64,000 nucleotides of DNA from Coenobita brevimanus (Eukaryota; Arthropoda; Malacostraca; Decapoda; Coenobitidae), in contig CM064690.1 in assembly GCA_032717465.1 (NCBI GenBank), forward strand, positions 29,613,153 through 29,677,152, given 5' to 3'. Position 1 is the first letter of the stretch, and the number at the start of each line of letters is the position of its first letter. A program made the translations under genes and the position numbers. Below, piece after piece: positions 31,141-42,972 of this stretch. The notes beneath the pieces are model-generated. The model ran no database searches. It had not been told where the DNA came from and worked only from the letters and a program-made list of their open reading frames with translations.

Positions 31141-31290
31141 TTTGTACCCTATTCCCCTTAACTAAGCGTAAAATTATTATCTTTCTTCAGTGCTGAGATA
31201 GAACAGAAGGATAACACTAGAATATGATGCTAGTCACGAAGAAGTGCTATGGAAAGGATGTAGAGCCGTAGTGCCTCTTTTAACTACTTC
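31140..31290 (+). repeat. Repeat family B copy
   Basis: 'aacactagaatatgatgcta', 'gtcacgaagaagtgctatgg' and 'aaggatgtagagccgtagtg' are nearly identical to the copy at 29706. It starts where the TTAGG tract ends. Confidence 0.8.
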
Positions 31291-31480
31291 CGAAGCTAGA
31301 AAACACATCATATAAAAAAGTCAAAATCAAAAAAGGCCACAAACTCAAAATATGGTCAAAATTATATAAGTAAGTCAAAGTAAAAAGGTCAAAGGTCAAA
31401 TGTATAAAAAAGTATAAATGAAAAATGTTCTAAAATCAAAGTATAATCAAAATTACTATATAAAAAAAGTAAATTTAATC

Positions 31481-31754
31481 TTACGCATGCTTGGCCATCT
31501 GCGAGGCTAGGACCTTCAGGGCCTCCCACTCCCTCAGCGCCTTCCCGAGGTAATTCCAGGCAAAGGCGCTGACGTCACGGTTCATGCGGATCTGTGGGGG
31601 TGAGAAGGCTGTAAGAGGCTGGAGGAGAGTGTGTTTGGATGGTGTGGTTGTGTGCGGAGTTGTTTGTATAACCAGGCAGCCACCACGTGAAGGCGCCCCT
31701 CTCCATATCAGGTATTGTGGTGAAACATGTCTATATTGCGTAGTGTACTGGTGT

Positions 31755-31818
<64 letters not shown>

Positions 31819-33198
31819 AATTCTGTGTTACCTGGTAGGCCTGGCAGTGGTCGTCACAGCTGTGTGTGTCATGCACCTGAGTACAGCTGTCCGTCACACC
31901 CGTCACAAGGTCCTCCACCTGTAACATAACATAACACAGCATAACATAACATAACACAGCTTCACATAACACAGCTTAACATCACACAGCATAACATAAC
32001 ATAACAGCATAACATCACACAGCATAATATAACATAACACACTTGTCACATTTTCAATTCAACACTTTTCTTTAATGTTTCTTTCTTTTTTCTCTCTTTC
32101 TTTCGTGTTGTCTTTCTTTTTTACATACAGTTAACTACTTTCCCTGAGACAACATGTGATTCAATTCAAACTGATAGATAATTATTATTGTGACTGTAAT
32201 TACTACTAGAAGTAATTAGGCCGTTAAGAGGGGAAGTGATTCAGGTACTCACGGTCCACACGTCGTACTTGTTGCCCTCATCGTAACTACAGGTCATCTG
32301 GGGGGGAGGGGTAGTTAGTGAGGTCATTTATGCAGGGGGGGGGTTGGATGGGAGGGGTAAGGGCAGGATGGAGGGAGAGAAAGAGGGGAAAAGAGGGGAT
32401 GGAGAGAGGAATATAGAGAGAAAAGGAGGTTCAGGGAGAGAGTGCGGGGAGGAGAGGGTGAGGGGAGACAGTAAGGGGAAGAGAGGGTGAGGGAGAGGGT
32501 GAGGGGATGAGAGGGTGAGGGGAAGTAGGGAGAGGGGAGATAGGAAGCAGTGAGAGAGATCCCTAACCATTTTGAGCTCAGTTGATGGTCAGGTGTAGTC
32601 AGACTGGAAGATTGATTTGACTAGTAACCAAGGAGACTCGTTCCTACCTCAAAACAAGGGCTCATTGAATTTCATGGAACCACAGACTTAGTATTGAGAG
32701 GGAGTGGACCATTTCCCTTAGATGAAATGAAAATGATAGCAACATAGCCTCCGACAGTGCAAGAAAGTAAAATTGAAAAACTGAGGAAGCGAAAAAATTA
32801 AGGAAAACAAATCAATGAATTTTACATGCACAGGCATCTATATCTATTTCTACAGCAATATCTATCTATCTAACTATCTATCTATCTATCTATCCATCTA
32901 TCTGTCTATCTATCTATCTATACAGAGAGAGGGAGGGGGAAAGCAAGAGAGACAGCAACTTACCATATCGTTACGCCAGTCCACCAAATCACTCTGCAGT
33001 TGCACACCATGTTCAATATAGTGAGTCAGTTCAGCCTCAAGATCTTGCCACCACCTTGAGACATCGCCGAGGGTGCTGTACACTTCTGCGACATCCTGTA
33101 GATTGAGGAGATACAGTAGGAATCAAGAGTTTGTTTTGTATATCGTCCCTCCTGCTTCTCACTCTCCTCTGCTGGCTATTTTTTTTTTTTTTTTTTTT

Positions 33199-33233
<35 letters not shown>

Positions 33234-35543
33234 GGTATATTTCACTTCATCTTCTGCCTACTTTCTAGTCGTAGCTCAAGAGATATATAGATGTTACAGA
33301 CGAAGAGGCACCCACCTTGAGGGAGAGAAGGTGAATGGATGGGATGTCTTTGAAGTGGATGGCAGTGGATTAAAAATAAATAAATAAATGAATAAATAAA
33401 ACAGAATGTGGAGGAATTAAGAAGTGGAAACAGACAAACAAATATCCACCTTTAAAACGAGGATGTGGATGGAAGCGATGTCGGCGAAGTGGATGATCAT
33501 GGATTCTGGTCTCTCTCCCGCCTCCACCAGGAAGCGATTGGCAACGATGGAGGTGGAGAGGGAGTTGGCAACGGTGTTCTTGTCTGGGTAGGTAGAACTC
33601 TCCACAGGGGCGTCCACATACCTGCAAACATCCACACTGGTCATCCACACTCATCCACTTGGTATGAGGAACTCACTAACAATCCACTCCATCCGCTTTA
33701 GTTATCTCGTATTTCTTCTGCATTTCCCTTTTTTATCCTTGGATCTATGTCTTTCCTTGTATCTGCCTCACCCTGCTCCCCTACCTGTCTTCCCTGCCTC
33801 TCTCTGTCTTACCCTACTTTCCTGTTTGTCTCCTCTGCCTCTCTCTACCTCCCTCCTTGCCTTCCCCTGTCTCTCTGTCTCACCGTGCCGCCCTGCCTGT
33901 CCCCCCTGTCTCTCCCTGGCCCCCTGCCTGCCTCACCTCTGCAGCAGCACGCCCAGACTATCCTTGTAGACCTCCAGCTGCTGCATGTTGTGGTAGTCGA
34001 TGTAGTCGCCCACCACCTGCTTCACGTTCTCCTCAATCACGCCGAAGTAGTCGATGTCTTCTTCAGGTGAGGACGGGACGAGCACGTTGATGATCTTGCC
34101 GAATACCTGTGAGGAAATAAGAGAAAAGAAAATAAGAAAATAAAAAAATAAAAAGAGAATAAAAAGAAGTAAAAAGAAAATAATAAGAAAAATAGCACTC
34201 AGAGGGCGCATACCTCCGCCAATACCACTGAAGGATCTGGATCCGGATCCGCCCCCAAATTTAATCAATTCATTCTCGGCCCATGGATCACCCTTCCACA
34301 AAATTTCATTGAAATTCACTGGGGAATTTTGGAGATAATTTGTGGACAAACAAACAAAAAATTTCTGGATCCGGATGATGATCAATATCACCAACAAAAT
34401 CTAATGGGTTATTCCTTGGGCCATACCCAACCCCTCAAAAAAAATTTCAGCAAAATCCGTTCGTAACTTCTGAGTAATCCTGTTAACAGATAAACAGACA
34501 AACCAACGCCAGCAAGAACATAACCTCCTTGACGGAGGTAACTACCACCAATAACACCACACTGGCAGCTACCACAACCACCACAGCTACTAAACACTCA
34601 CAAACCTCAGCTACCTCAACCATAACTGTTACAGGAACCACAACTGCCACTACAAAAGTCATATTAATTATGAATACAACAACAGAGCATTTTCAGCTAC
34701 AACAATCACCACAGCCACGACTACCACAGCCACAACCACAACTACCACAACCACAACCACAGCCACTCACATCCCACGTCGCGTCCAGAATGCCCGCGAA
34801 ATTGTACGCCACAGCCAGGCCAATGGTCGTCTCTGAAAGGAAACGGAAAAACAAAAACAGGTGAATCGATATCGAAATTAACAAACAGGTAAATGAATTA
34901 ATACATGAAAAGGTGAGGCGACAGATTTTTGGTTTTGACAATAAAGCAGTGAGGAAAATTTAGACTGTTTTTATCGTCTGTGGCACTATGAGAAGGAACG
35001 ATACTCCTGGCGTATGGGAAGGAGGGCGAAATATGGAAGGGGAGGACTCAATGCTGGCTGAAGATTGTCCACAGATTTTTACCCCTTGCTGTATATAGTC
35101 AAGAAACAATGCCTGCGGTTCCCTTATCATTTATCTTTAATCTCCGTAATAAGGGATGACTGATAGTAATTGTGTTTGACCCCAGTTTAATCATGTGTTA
35201 CTTTATATTGCTGTCCTTTTTCGACGTTAATATCTTTTTATCTTTTATTTTGTTATCAGATTCACTCGCTCATTAACACACACGCATACTCTGTTTTTCT
35301 GTCTGTCTGTCTGTCCACATCTCTCTCTCTCTCTCTCTCCCACTCACCTGTCCCGTCAATCACCACTTCCTCTTGACTCTTGAAAATTCTGAGCGGCGCC
35401 TTGACCAGCGGCAGTGTACGGGCGTGGGCTTTAGGGGCGTGGGCGTTGGGGACGTTGTGGGCGTGGGCGTTGTGGGCATCGTGGGCGTGTGATATGCCCG
35501 CCCACGTCACCACCAGCAGGAGCAGTGGGGCGGCGAGTTGCAT
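31481..35543 (-). CDS. Secreted protein of unknown function, weakly endotoxin-N/rapunzel-like, 8 exons
   Basis: Minus-strand join of 35543-35348, 34832-34771, 34106-33937, 33621-33450, 33095-32964, 32297-32253, 31918-31832 and 31591-31481. Every junction has GT-AG sites and matching phase, giving 324 aa. The start ATG opens a signal peptide (QLAAPLLLLVVTWAGISHA). Residues 20-42 are rich in His, Ala and Asn. The rest is largely alpha-helical and acidic. Around 184-201 the stretch MIIHFADIASIHILVLKD, followed by a Trp pair and acidic helix, resembles the central helix of the delta-endotoxin N-terminal fold (pattern A-x-x-x-H-x-L-x-L-[KR]-D), a fold also suggested for animal rapunzel-like proteins. 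The resemblance is short and could be chance. Four cysteines, all in residues 245-290, could make two disulphides. No toxic activity is implied. The gene model is firmer than the family guess. Confidence 0.75.
31660..31715 (-). repeat. Repeat family A fragment in intron 7 of the unknown secreted gene
   Basis: Only the end block survives: 'ataaccaggcagccaccacg' and 'tgaaggcgcccctctccata'. Confidence 0.65.
31757..31816 (+). repeat. (GT)n array in intron 7 of the unknown secreted gene
   Basis: Perfect dinucleotide array beginning after 'gtgttttctgtg'. It ends about 16 bp from the exon 7 boundary. Confidence 0.95.
31921..32045 (+). repeat. (ACATA)n / ACACAGCATA minisatellite next to an exon
   Basis: Units ACATA and CACAGC(T/A)TAACAT repeat for about 120 bp directly upstream of the exon 7 acceptor of the minus-strand gene, so they occupy the place of the polypyrimidine tract (GTTATG units on that strand). 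Confidence 0.85.
32330..32555 (+). repeat. Purine-rich minisatellite in intron 5 of the unknown secreted gene
   Basis: GGGGAGAGAGGGTGAGG-type units of about 17-25 bp repeat between about 32445 and 32540, inside a longer GGA-rich tract. Confidence 0.8.
32558..32728 (+). repeat. Repeat family D, well-preserved copy
   Basis: About 170 bp: 'tgagctcagttgatggtcag', 'gactagtaaccaaggagact', 'aaccacagacttagtattga'. It is the reference copy for family D in this window. Confidence 0.8.
32860..32921 (+). repeat. (TCTA)n array
   Basis: TCTA/ACTA tetranucleotides for about 60 bp, followed by GAGAGGGAGG near the exon 5 donor. Confidence 0.9.
33450..33621 (-). CDS. Unknown secreted gene, exon 4 (endotoxin-N-like helix)
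   Basis: It encodes residues 144-200. The first part is polar (VESSTYPDKNTVANS), the second an amphipathic then hydrophobic helix ending in IHILVLK. It joins exon 5 in phase 0 to give D-V-A-E-V-Y at the junction. The donor is GTGGAT, weaker than its neighbours. Confidence 0.75.
34205..34540. repeat. Repeat family E, MITE-like copy with terminal inverted repeats
   Basis: The left end reads GCGCATACCTCCGCC and the right end GACGGAGGTAAC, so the ends are inverted relatives. Internal blocks are 'ggatctggatccggatccgc', 'cacaaaatttcattgaaatt' and 'aaatccgttcgtaacttctg'. Related copies lie near 3185, 6595 and 55258. There is no coding frame. It sits in intron 2 of the unknown secreted gene. Confidence 0.7.
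35348..35543 (-). CDS. Unknown secreted gene, exon 1 (signal peptide and His/Ala-rich segment)
   Basis: It encodes residues 1-65 plus one base: signal peptide, then HDAHNAHAHNVPNAHAPKAH, an imperfect repeat of N-A-H-A, then an ordinary sequence ending VVIDGT. The DNA of the His/Ala segment is a GGGCGTGGGC-type repeat on the plus strand. Confidence 0.75.
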
Positions 35544-35944
35544 TCTATCTGACGGGGGCGGAGTGAGTGACGGAGAGGGGAGGGAAGAGAAGACTGGGGT
35601 GATAGCGGGGGAGGTAGAGGAGGGGAGGAAGAGGGAGGGAGGGAGGAAGTTTTGGGGGAGGGGAAATAGGGAGAGGGGGAAAGTGGGGGACATTGAGAGA
35701 TGTAAGAAGACAGAAAGAAGTGGATGATGGAGAGAGGAGGAAGATAGGAGGGAAGGGAAGAGAAAGAGGAGAATGAGAGGGAGATAGGAAGGAAGGGAGA
35801 TAGGGGGAGGGGTATATGGAGAGTGGTAAATAACAGGTGAGGGAGAGAGATAAGAGAGAAAGGAGAGAGATAAGGGGAGAGGGAAGGCAGGGAGGGAGGG
35901 AGAGGGGAGGGAGGGGAAGAGGAAAGAATTATATGAGGGAACAC

Positions 35945-35983
<39 letters not shown>

Positions 35984-36708
35984 ATGATAAATGTGTGAAC
36001 ATGATAATAGAACACACCTGGGCTAATATTATAATGAATCTTAAATAATTTTCACGATAATCATAAAGAAGTTAATCAATTTCAAAAAGTCAGTTTAAAT
36101 TGATGGCATTTTTACCATTAATATTCTCTCTAGTTCCTGCAGTTCGATTATAAAATTTTTGAAAGTTATGTGAGCGAAATTAAAATCATAAGAAAAGAAA
36201 ATCGTATGCAAAACTAACTCAACCCGAGAGAAAATGCTTATAAATATCGCCCCTAGATTGAAATTACCCTTCACCCCCAAAAAAAGATAAATGAAAAAAA
36301 AAGAGGAAAATCCATAGATGACATTCAATCTTTTTTCTTATTCAGCATCTATGGAGCATCAGGGAAGGGAATAATCATAATACTCGCAATAAATAATAAA
36401 AATAAACAACCATAATAAAAAGGGGTGACGTGATTCTTAGTGGAATAATCACAGGTTTAAATTCATGCTAACTCATTACCTACTACCACAAAAATCATGA
36501 CCCAGTTCCTCAAAAATCCATACCCAGTCCTTCAAAATTCATTACCCAATCCCTCAAAATTCATGACCTAATATTTCAAAATTCCATACCCAATCCCTCT
36601 TTTCATTAAACTGATTCAGTCGTAAAATTCATGTAAAAATGTTTCTTGCGTATATTTTGGCAAGTAACATTATTTTTCTTTCTAATAAATCTTTGGTCTA
36701 TCGCAAAT

Positions 36709-36748
<40 letters not shown>

Positions 36749-37086
36749 AAGGGTACACTGTAGGTCACCGGTCTGGGAGAAAAGTAATCTGTGTACACCT
36801 GGTGAGAGTTACACAGAGTTACAGATCACACAGACCTTATGGGCCTTTCTAGATGATCTGCCCTTAATATTAATAGTCATTAATTATAGAAGTGGGATGA
36901 GAATGAGATGGAGGGTGGAGTGAAGTGGTGTTTGAATGTGGGTTGTGTGAATTGGAGGGATGGCAATTTGATGGCAGAGTTCAGGGCAACAAGGAGATGA
37001 TTTGTCTGTGGTGGCCCCTTCCTGGCTCTAGACATCCGGCTCTAGACAGATGGATAGATAAATAAATAAATAGATATATAGATGGA

Positions 37087-37145
<59 letters not shown>

Positions 37146-38100
37146 ATTATTGCCCTAATCACTGCACACCAGAGAACCAAACAGGTGTCAGTAGGTAGCT
37201 TTCAACTTTCATGTAAGAGATATGTACTCATGAAGCTATAAAATAAATATGTATTTCTTTCCTCATTTTAGTTTCTTTCAGTAAACATAAATACTCAGTG
37301 CATATTCTGACATAAAATCCACATTAGTTTAGCTTCCTACCAGTCTTATTTCTTTTCTTCTTTCTTCCTTTCTTTTTCTTAAGGGGGGGTTTAGTTTTTT
37401 CTTTTGTTTCACCATGTTTCTTGTGTCTGCTATCCACATTAATGTTGACCTCTGAATTATTAGAAATGTTAATATATGAATTCATACACCAGTATCAAGG
37501 AGGAATTAACTAACACCTCATTTTTTTTTTCCCCCCCATTCATACTCTCGTACCAAGAGCATACTTTTTCACGCTATTAACTATATCAGAGTTTTACGTG
37601 ATTATGGTTCGTATTTGGGCTAATATTCCTCTCCCTGTTTCTGTATTGCTATACACCTTAATCCCAGAGAGAGATATCACGAACAAATCGCCATGTGATC
37701 CTCCCCCATCTGACTGTCCACTTTGCGACTCACATCATCCTCATTCATACATCTCTACCCAGTCCTTCCACCTCATATTCGATCTCATACTTCAGTATAA
37801 TAGATGTATGTCAGGGATGTGTGATGCTATATGGAACACACAACACAGCAGCCCTACGTCCATCCTGTGTAAGGGAAGTCAGTGATATTTAGTCGCTTCC
37901 GCGTTCAATCGATGGTGGTGCGACTTATAAATGATGTAGAGGCTACGCATTCCTCAGAGGATATTAGTGCTAAGAATGGTTTTAAAATCGGTTGGATAAC
38001 TTAAATACATTTCTAAATATAGCCTTTATGCATAGGGCAATGATCTTTCACGGCTAAGAAGCTAGTAATCGTGAAATAACAGTACATAATTCGAGAAATT
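35544..38100. other. Intergenic region between the unknown secreted gene and ERp29
   Basis: 35560-35935 is a GGA/GAGG-rich purine tract. (GA)n arrays lie at about 35950-35980, 36709-36750 and 37089-37142. 36985-37075 carries a diverged family C copy ending in GATA/AAAT repeats. The remainder is AT-rich, and no exon is seen. Both 5' ends (minus gene at 35543, ERp29 at 38456) face into it. Confidence 0.65.
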
Positions 38101-38124
38101 TCCTGAGACATTTGGCCGCTTGTG

Positions 38125-38135
38125 ATTGGCCACGT
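38125..38135 (+). promoter_or_regulatory. Candidate ER stress response element upstream of ERp29
   Basis: The sequence ATTGGCCACGT joins an NF-Y-type ATTGG box directly to CCACG, the ATF6/XBP1 half of ERSE elements. ERSE-II is ATTGG-N-CCACG, so this site lacks the one-base spacer. It lies about 330 bp before the ERp29 start codon, a plausible place for a gene of the ER folding machinery. Confidence 0.35.
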
Positions 38136-38209
38136 AAGGTGTTATGGTTGGTGAGAAAGCGAGGTTGGTACGTTCGGTCCGTCATTCTTTGCGCATACAT
38201 TCTATTACA

Positions 38210-38216
38210 TATAAAT
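38210..38216 (+). promoter_or_regulatory. Possible TATA box of ERp29
   Basis: TATAAAT lies about 245 bp before the chosen ATG and 75 bp after the ERSE-like site. In AT-rich DNA this may be chance. Confidence 0.2.
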
Positions 38217-38455
38217 TTAGCCCTTGTTAATTAATGCATTCCTACCTTTACTGAACTGTATAGTAAACTGCCGCGAAATGTACACTCTATATTAAAAAAT
38301 ATTCGCAAAATATGATCTTGAAGCCATCACTGTCGAGACATAGCTTTACCGACCTCTCCCCGGCTTTGTTTACTGCAGACGACGAGGATATATATCTGCC
38401 CGGCGGCGTCCCTCCTTCCACTACTCCATCAATTTCTCGCGAACTACCCTTTAGC

Positions 38456-40245
38456 ATGGCATTCATTATCTCCAGACTGTTAGTTTTAGCCATAACTGTG
38501 GCGTGTATGGTGCAGATGTCACGTGCCATTAACGCTAAAGGCTGCACCCCACTGGATTCATGGACTTTTGACAAGGTGAGTTGCAGGAATTTTTAAGTAG
38601 CTTTGTTATGTAGACGTAAGGAATCATTTGTAGTTGTTATCGATGGTCACTTTTTTTTCTTTTTTTACAGGACACCTTTTGTTTTTAGGTAATGCTTTAT
38701 TCAAATGGTCCGTGTACAAGGCAGTTGTGTATGCAGTTTAAAAATGTTATTGTATGGCTGTGAATAAAACCTTTTGTATCAAACTTAACCATGGTGACAT
38801 GAAGCTGTGACTTAATCACCATAGAAACTTTTATTTCTGGTTTTATTATCTCAGTTCAGTTTACCACAATCACATTTGGTGGGGAGAGCCAAATCAAAGA
38901 TGTTTTCAGTAAAAGAATTCAGAGAAGAAAGGAATCCCCATGTACAGCCAAATTGAAACTTTCCATACTACTCTACTGCATCAGCTACTCACCAAGAGCA
39001 TCCCCATTGCTCACTGATGTATCGTACGGAAGAATCATCGTTGGCACTGGGCAGTGAAATATAATAAGCCTTTCTCACCTTAGAAGTATGAGACTAGCCA
39101 GTTGAGGAAAGTGAGATGTAGAAGAGATGAAACATGGAAACAGTTGCAGCAGAGGAAAGTGAAATGTAGAAGAGATGAAATATTTGGTGAACTTTTGTCC
39201 CCAGTTATTCATCCAGATCTGCACTACTGGATGAGCAAGGCTGCATGTGACAGGTGCTGGCTGTTGTTTTTTGTTTTTTATACATACCAGTGGATCTTAT
39301 TTTGCATCATGGAATATCCTTTTAATTTCTTTAACCAGAGGATGTAATTCAGATTCATTCTTGCTCTTGTTTGATGATTTTCTTCAGTTTAGGGGAGCAC
39401 TGCTTGTCAGTACGTTGATCAAAGCTATATCTAACCCCTGCACTTTAAAAATTCTATCCTAAGGCAATTAAAATGTTCATATTTTGCCAGGCTAATTCCC
39501 AAGAAGGTAGCTACATAGTACAGTACGGGACTGAGAATTTTAATTTCTTGTGTTCATTATACCGGTACTTTATAATTGTGATACTGTCTCTGACTGTATG
39601 TTTTTCTTCCAACAGCTCATTCCGAGGTTTGAAGCTGCAGTGGTGAAGTTTGATGTGGCGTACCCATATGGCAAAAAGCACGAAGAGTTTGTCAAGGTGT
39701 CGGCGGCGGGACGGGGATCTCCAGGGCTCCTGGTGGCAGAGGTTGGAGTGAAGGACTATGGAGACATGGAGAACACTGACCTTGCTGAGAGATTCAAGGT
39801 GGAGAAGGAACAGTTCCCTCGTGTACTGCTCTTTGTGAAAGGCAAAGATGATCCCATAATCTTTGAGGGTGATTTCAAGGCGGAGGAGATTAAGAAATTC
39901 ATCCGGAGAAATTCAGAGGTCTACATTGGGCTTGAGGGCTGCCTGGAGACCTTTGACCGCCTGGTGGACAAGTTTATGGCAACTAAAACATCCCAGGATC
40001 GAAGAGTGCTGCTGCGAGAAGCTGAGGATGCCTGGGACAATCTTAGAAGTCCCTCAGACCAGAAGATTGCAGAGACATACGTGAAGCTGATGAGAAAGGT
40101 GCTGGAGAAGGGGGATGAGTTTGTACAGACTGAGAAGGCCAGGGTAGAAGGTCTCTTGTCAGGGAAGAAGATCACTCAGGAGAAGAAGGATGAAATGCAA
40201 GGCAGACTTAACATACTCAAGTCCTTCACCCATGATGAGTTGTGA
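38456..40245 (+). CDS. ERP29: ERp29/windbeutel, ER-lumen protein, 2 exons
   Basis: Join of 38456-38575 and 39616-40245, with intron AAG|GTGAGT ... AACAG|CTC in phase 0, giving 249 aa (the family is about 250-260). Residues 1-24 are a signal peptide (IISRLLVLAITVACMVQMSRA). Residues 30-150 form a thioredoxin-like domain without a CXXC motif: the position holds GCTPLDSWTFDK with a single Cys, followed by VKFDVAYPYGKKHEEF, the most conserved ERp29/windbeutel stretch. Residues 155-245 are the all-helical ERp29 C-terminal domain. The protein ends HDEL, an ER retrieval signal. It acts as a non-enzymatic chaperone or escort of secretory cargo; fly Windbeutel carries Pipe to the Golgi. An in-frame upstream ATG at 38312 would bury the signal peptide, so 38456 is preferred. 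The only close rival would be another PDI-like protein, which the C-terminal domain rules out. Confidence 0.95.
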
Positions 40246-40624
40246 GCCCTTTGCTGCCCATGATCTTGTGAGTCATTGTCTAAACTCACTAGGTCTCAGC
40301 TTAGTAGATCTTAACCCTTTCACTTCAGTGATGTATTTCATTTTTGTTGCTGAACAGACGATTTGATGCAGCATATGAAAGACCTCATGTAGTGAAGGCA
40401 TTAATGAAGGCTTTATCTAACCAATCCAGACTGAATAATCTTTGTAAATCTGTGAAAAGTCATCCAGAGGCAGAAAGTAATACCAGTAACTATGAAATGC
40501 ATCACCAAATGGAAAGGGTTTATTGTAGTGGCTGTAGGATTACCGTAGTTGAAATTCTGTATGGCAAGGATGTGTAACTTTTATGAACTGTAGGGGAATG
40601 AAGTGGAAATTTTAAGGATGGCAT

Positions 40625-40630
40625 AATAAA
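40625..40630 (+). terminator. Candidate polyadenylation signal of ERp29
   Basis: AATAAA lies 380 bp after the stop. Others follow near 40850 and 41455, so the 3' end is not fixed by sequence alone. Confidence 0.4.
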
Positions 40631-42784
40631 ATGTCATAGAAGTCAGGTTGTGAGTGGCAGGCAGCTAAGTGGATAATTCTCATGGCATATCAGCAGAATG
40701 ATGTTTTTTTTTTTTTTTCATATATTTGTCAGTGGTGTTATGGAAGAGATTATGGTGTAGTGACTGATAGTAGATACAGAAGAATAGGAGTCCTAGGTAT
40801 TTACTGCCAGCCACTGAGCCATAATCTCATTTATGTACAGTAGGTAAAATAATAAAGGAAGGTATAAGATGTGGATATTATGTTGCTAAGAAGAAAATTT
40901 CTTGGACTTGGTGACAGTAGTTTTTATATGTATTTTTCAATGGACATTAATAGTTTTACTGTCATTATGATCATTGTGCAGGAATAAGTGCAAATAATGA
41001 ATTTTACAATGGAAGTGGGTCAGTTCTAGTATGTTAATGCCAACTGAGTCATAGTAATAGGGAATCTACAACATCCTGGTTAAAGCTGATGGTTTATCAT
41101 GAAGCCACAACAGTGTTTGGATGAGACAGACTTGCTGGTACTTTATCTATGAGTAGAGCAGTTCATCATGAGAGAGTATAGACAATTCAGCAGTGAATGT
41201 GCAGGTTTATGTGTTCAGTCTAAGTGTGTTGAACCAGTAATGTGTTAGATAGATTTGCAGTGCATTAATCACAAAGGGTTTATAGGATATCACATCATTC
41301 AGTGGATCTGCACCAAGTCTTTCTAGATGGTCAGCACTTTTCACTCATCTTGTTAATCAGTAAACTGTTAATACAGTACATATCTTTGCATTTTTAGCTG
41401 TAGTGAGAGTGTGATGCATTGGAAGGAAGGAAGTGTACAGTATTTTATTTTCAAATAAAAAATTCATTTATGGGAAATTATTTGAGGTATTCATCGTCTC
41501 ATACTGCATTCATAATTGTTAAATGAATATAAACGGATTTCTAAGATGCCATGCTTATTTTTTCTTCAGATGTTACTTGTGTTTCCTGTAATCTGCACAA
41601 CGTTCATGCTGTTTCAGTTTATTTACCATACGAGAAGATTTATTTTCCTATCTGGTAATCATCAGACATGAGTTTACCGTGACACCGAGGTTGTATCGTA
41701 CAGTCATTTCCCCATGAGACTTGCACATCTAGGAGGTTACTGAGGTGCATGTCTGATTTAGCTAGGAATCTCAGAACATGTCTCAGCTCAGTTGTGATAT
41801 TTAGGTCCACAAGTGGAGGTGTAATTCTCCTTAAAGAAGTTATTCTCATGTACTGTATTTTTTACAATAATTTAAGTTTCTTTTATATAAAATATTTTAT
41901 AGTATTATTTGAATTGTTATAAATTTTTATTATTTTGTGTTTATGTATGTTGTGTATTACCTTACCATTTTAATAATGTGAACCATATTTTAACACATTT
42001 GTTTCCATGTTTAATACTGATCATTCCTCACAAATTTCATTGTATTGGCTTTATGTGATTTTCTTCAAGGTTTATGTGATTTTCTTTAAGGTCATTGTTT
42101 TTTATAATCTGAGCTTCCAGTACAGTTAGTATATTATCAATATCAGCAAGTTTCTGTGTGTTGCAGATTGCATTCGATGATTACTGTTTGTAAAGTTTGA
42201 TACAGTATGTTCTATTGTGGCTGATGAATCTTTGTCTTTTCATTTGTACCGGTATTCCATTTTGTGAAGCTTATAAATAGGTAATGAATTTATATATTTC
42301 TATTGATATTTCATTTTGAAAAGTTTAGTGCACTATGTTGATCTGTGGTTGATGATGAATATTCAGATTCTCATTGTATTCAGTGTTCTGGGTTGAGGGT
42401 GATGTAGGTGAAGTACAAGCTAGTGGATGAACCTGAGTTGGATGATGGAAAGTTGGTATGATTGGTATGGAAGTTGTGTTTGTGGTAGTAGCTCCAGATA
42501 AGTGAAAGGTATCAGTGGAAGACAGTTTTTATTTTCCTTTTCTTGGTGTCTGTTCATAGTTCTTACACTTCTGTGCATTCTCTTTCCTTCCTGTTTTCTT
42601 TTTCTTGTTCTGTACATCACTTTTCTTCCTGTTTTCTTTTTCTTGGTGTCTGTTCATGGTTCTTCCATTGTTGTGCTTTTCCCTTCTGTATTTTATGGAT
42701 CCTGATACCCATTTATGTGCTTGCATATGTTTGAACCCTGTCAGTTCTACAGATGATTTATACAGACTAGTATTAATACAGTAG

Positions 42785-42972
42785 TTGCAACATGAGGCTC
42801 ATCTGAATATGAACCTGGTGGACTGTAACTCAAAGTAACCCTATTTCTGCAGTCCACCATCCTCCTTTTAGTGGATAGGGAGGGAATTGAGGGACAATTG
42901 AATAACTGGGCACCTCCATTGCCAAGTCTTATTGGTGCCACCACATGAAGGAATCCATCTCCAGCAGAGTCT
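42785..42972 (-). repeat. Repeat family A, reverse copy
   Basis: 'gaggctcatctgaatatgaa', 'ctgcagtccaccatcctcct', 'gatagggagggaattgaggg' and 'ggtgccaccacatgaaggaa' in reverse family order. Confidence 0.85.

Noticed and set aside
35380..36017. 251-codon minus-strand frame extended upstream of the secreted gene start
   Set aside because: Upstream of the signal peptide the frame is Ser/Pro/Leu low complexity from a GGA-rich tract. The ATG at 35543 directly opens a typical signal peptide.
38312..38455. Upstream in-frame ATG of ERp29
   Set aside because: Using it would place 48 residues before the signal peptide, which is unlike all ERp29 family members.
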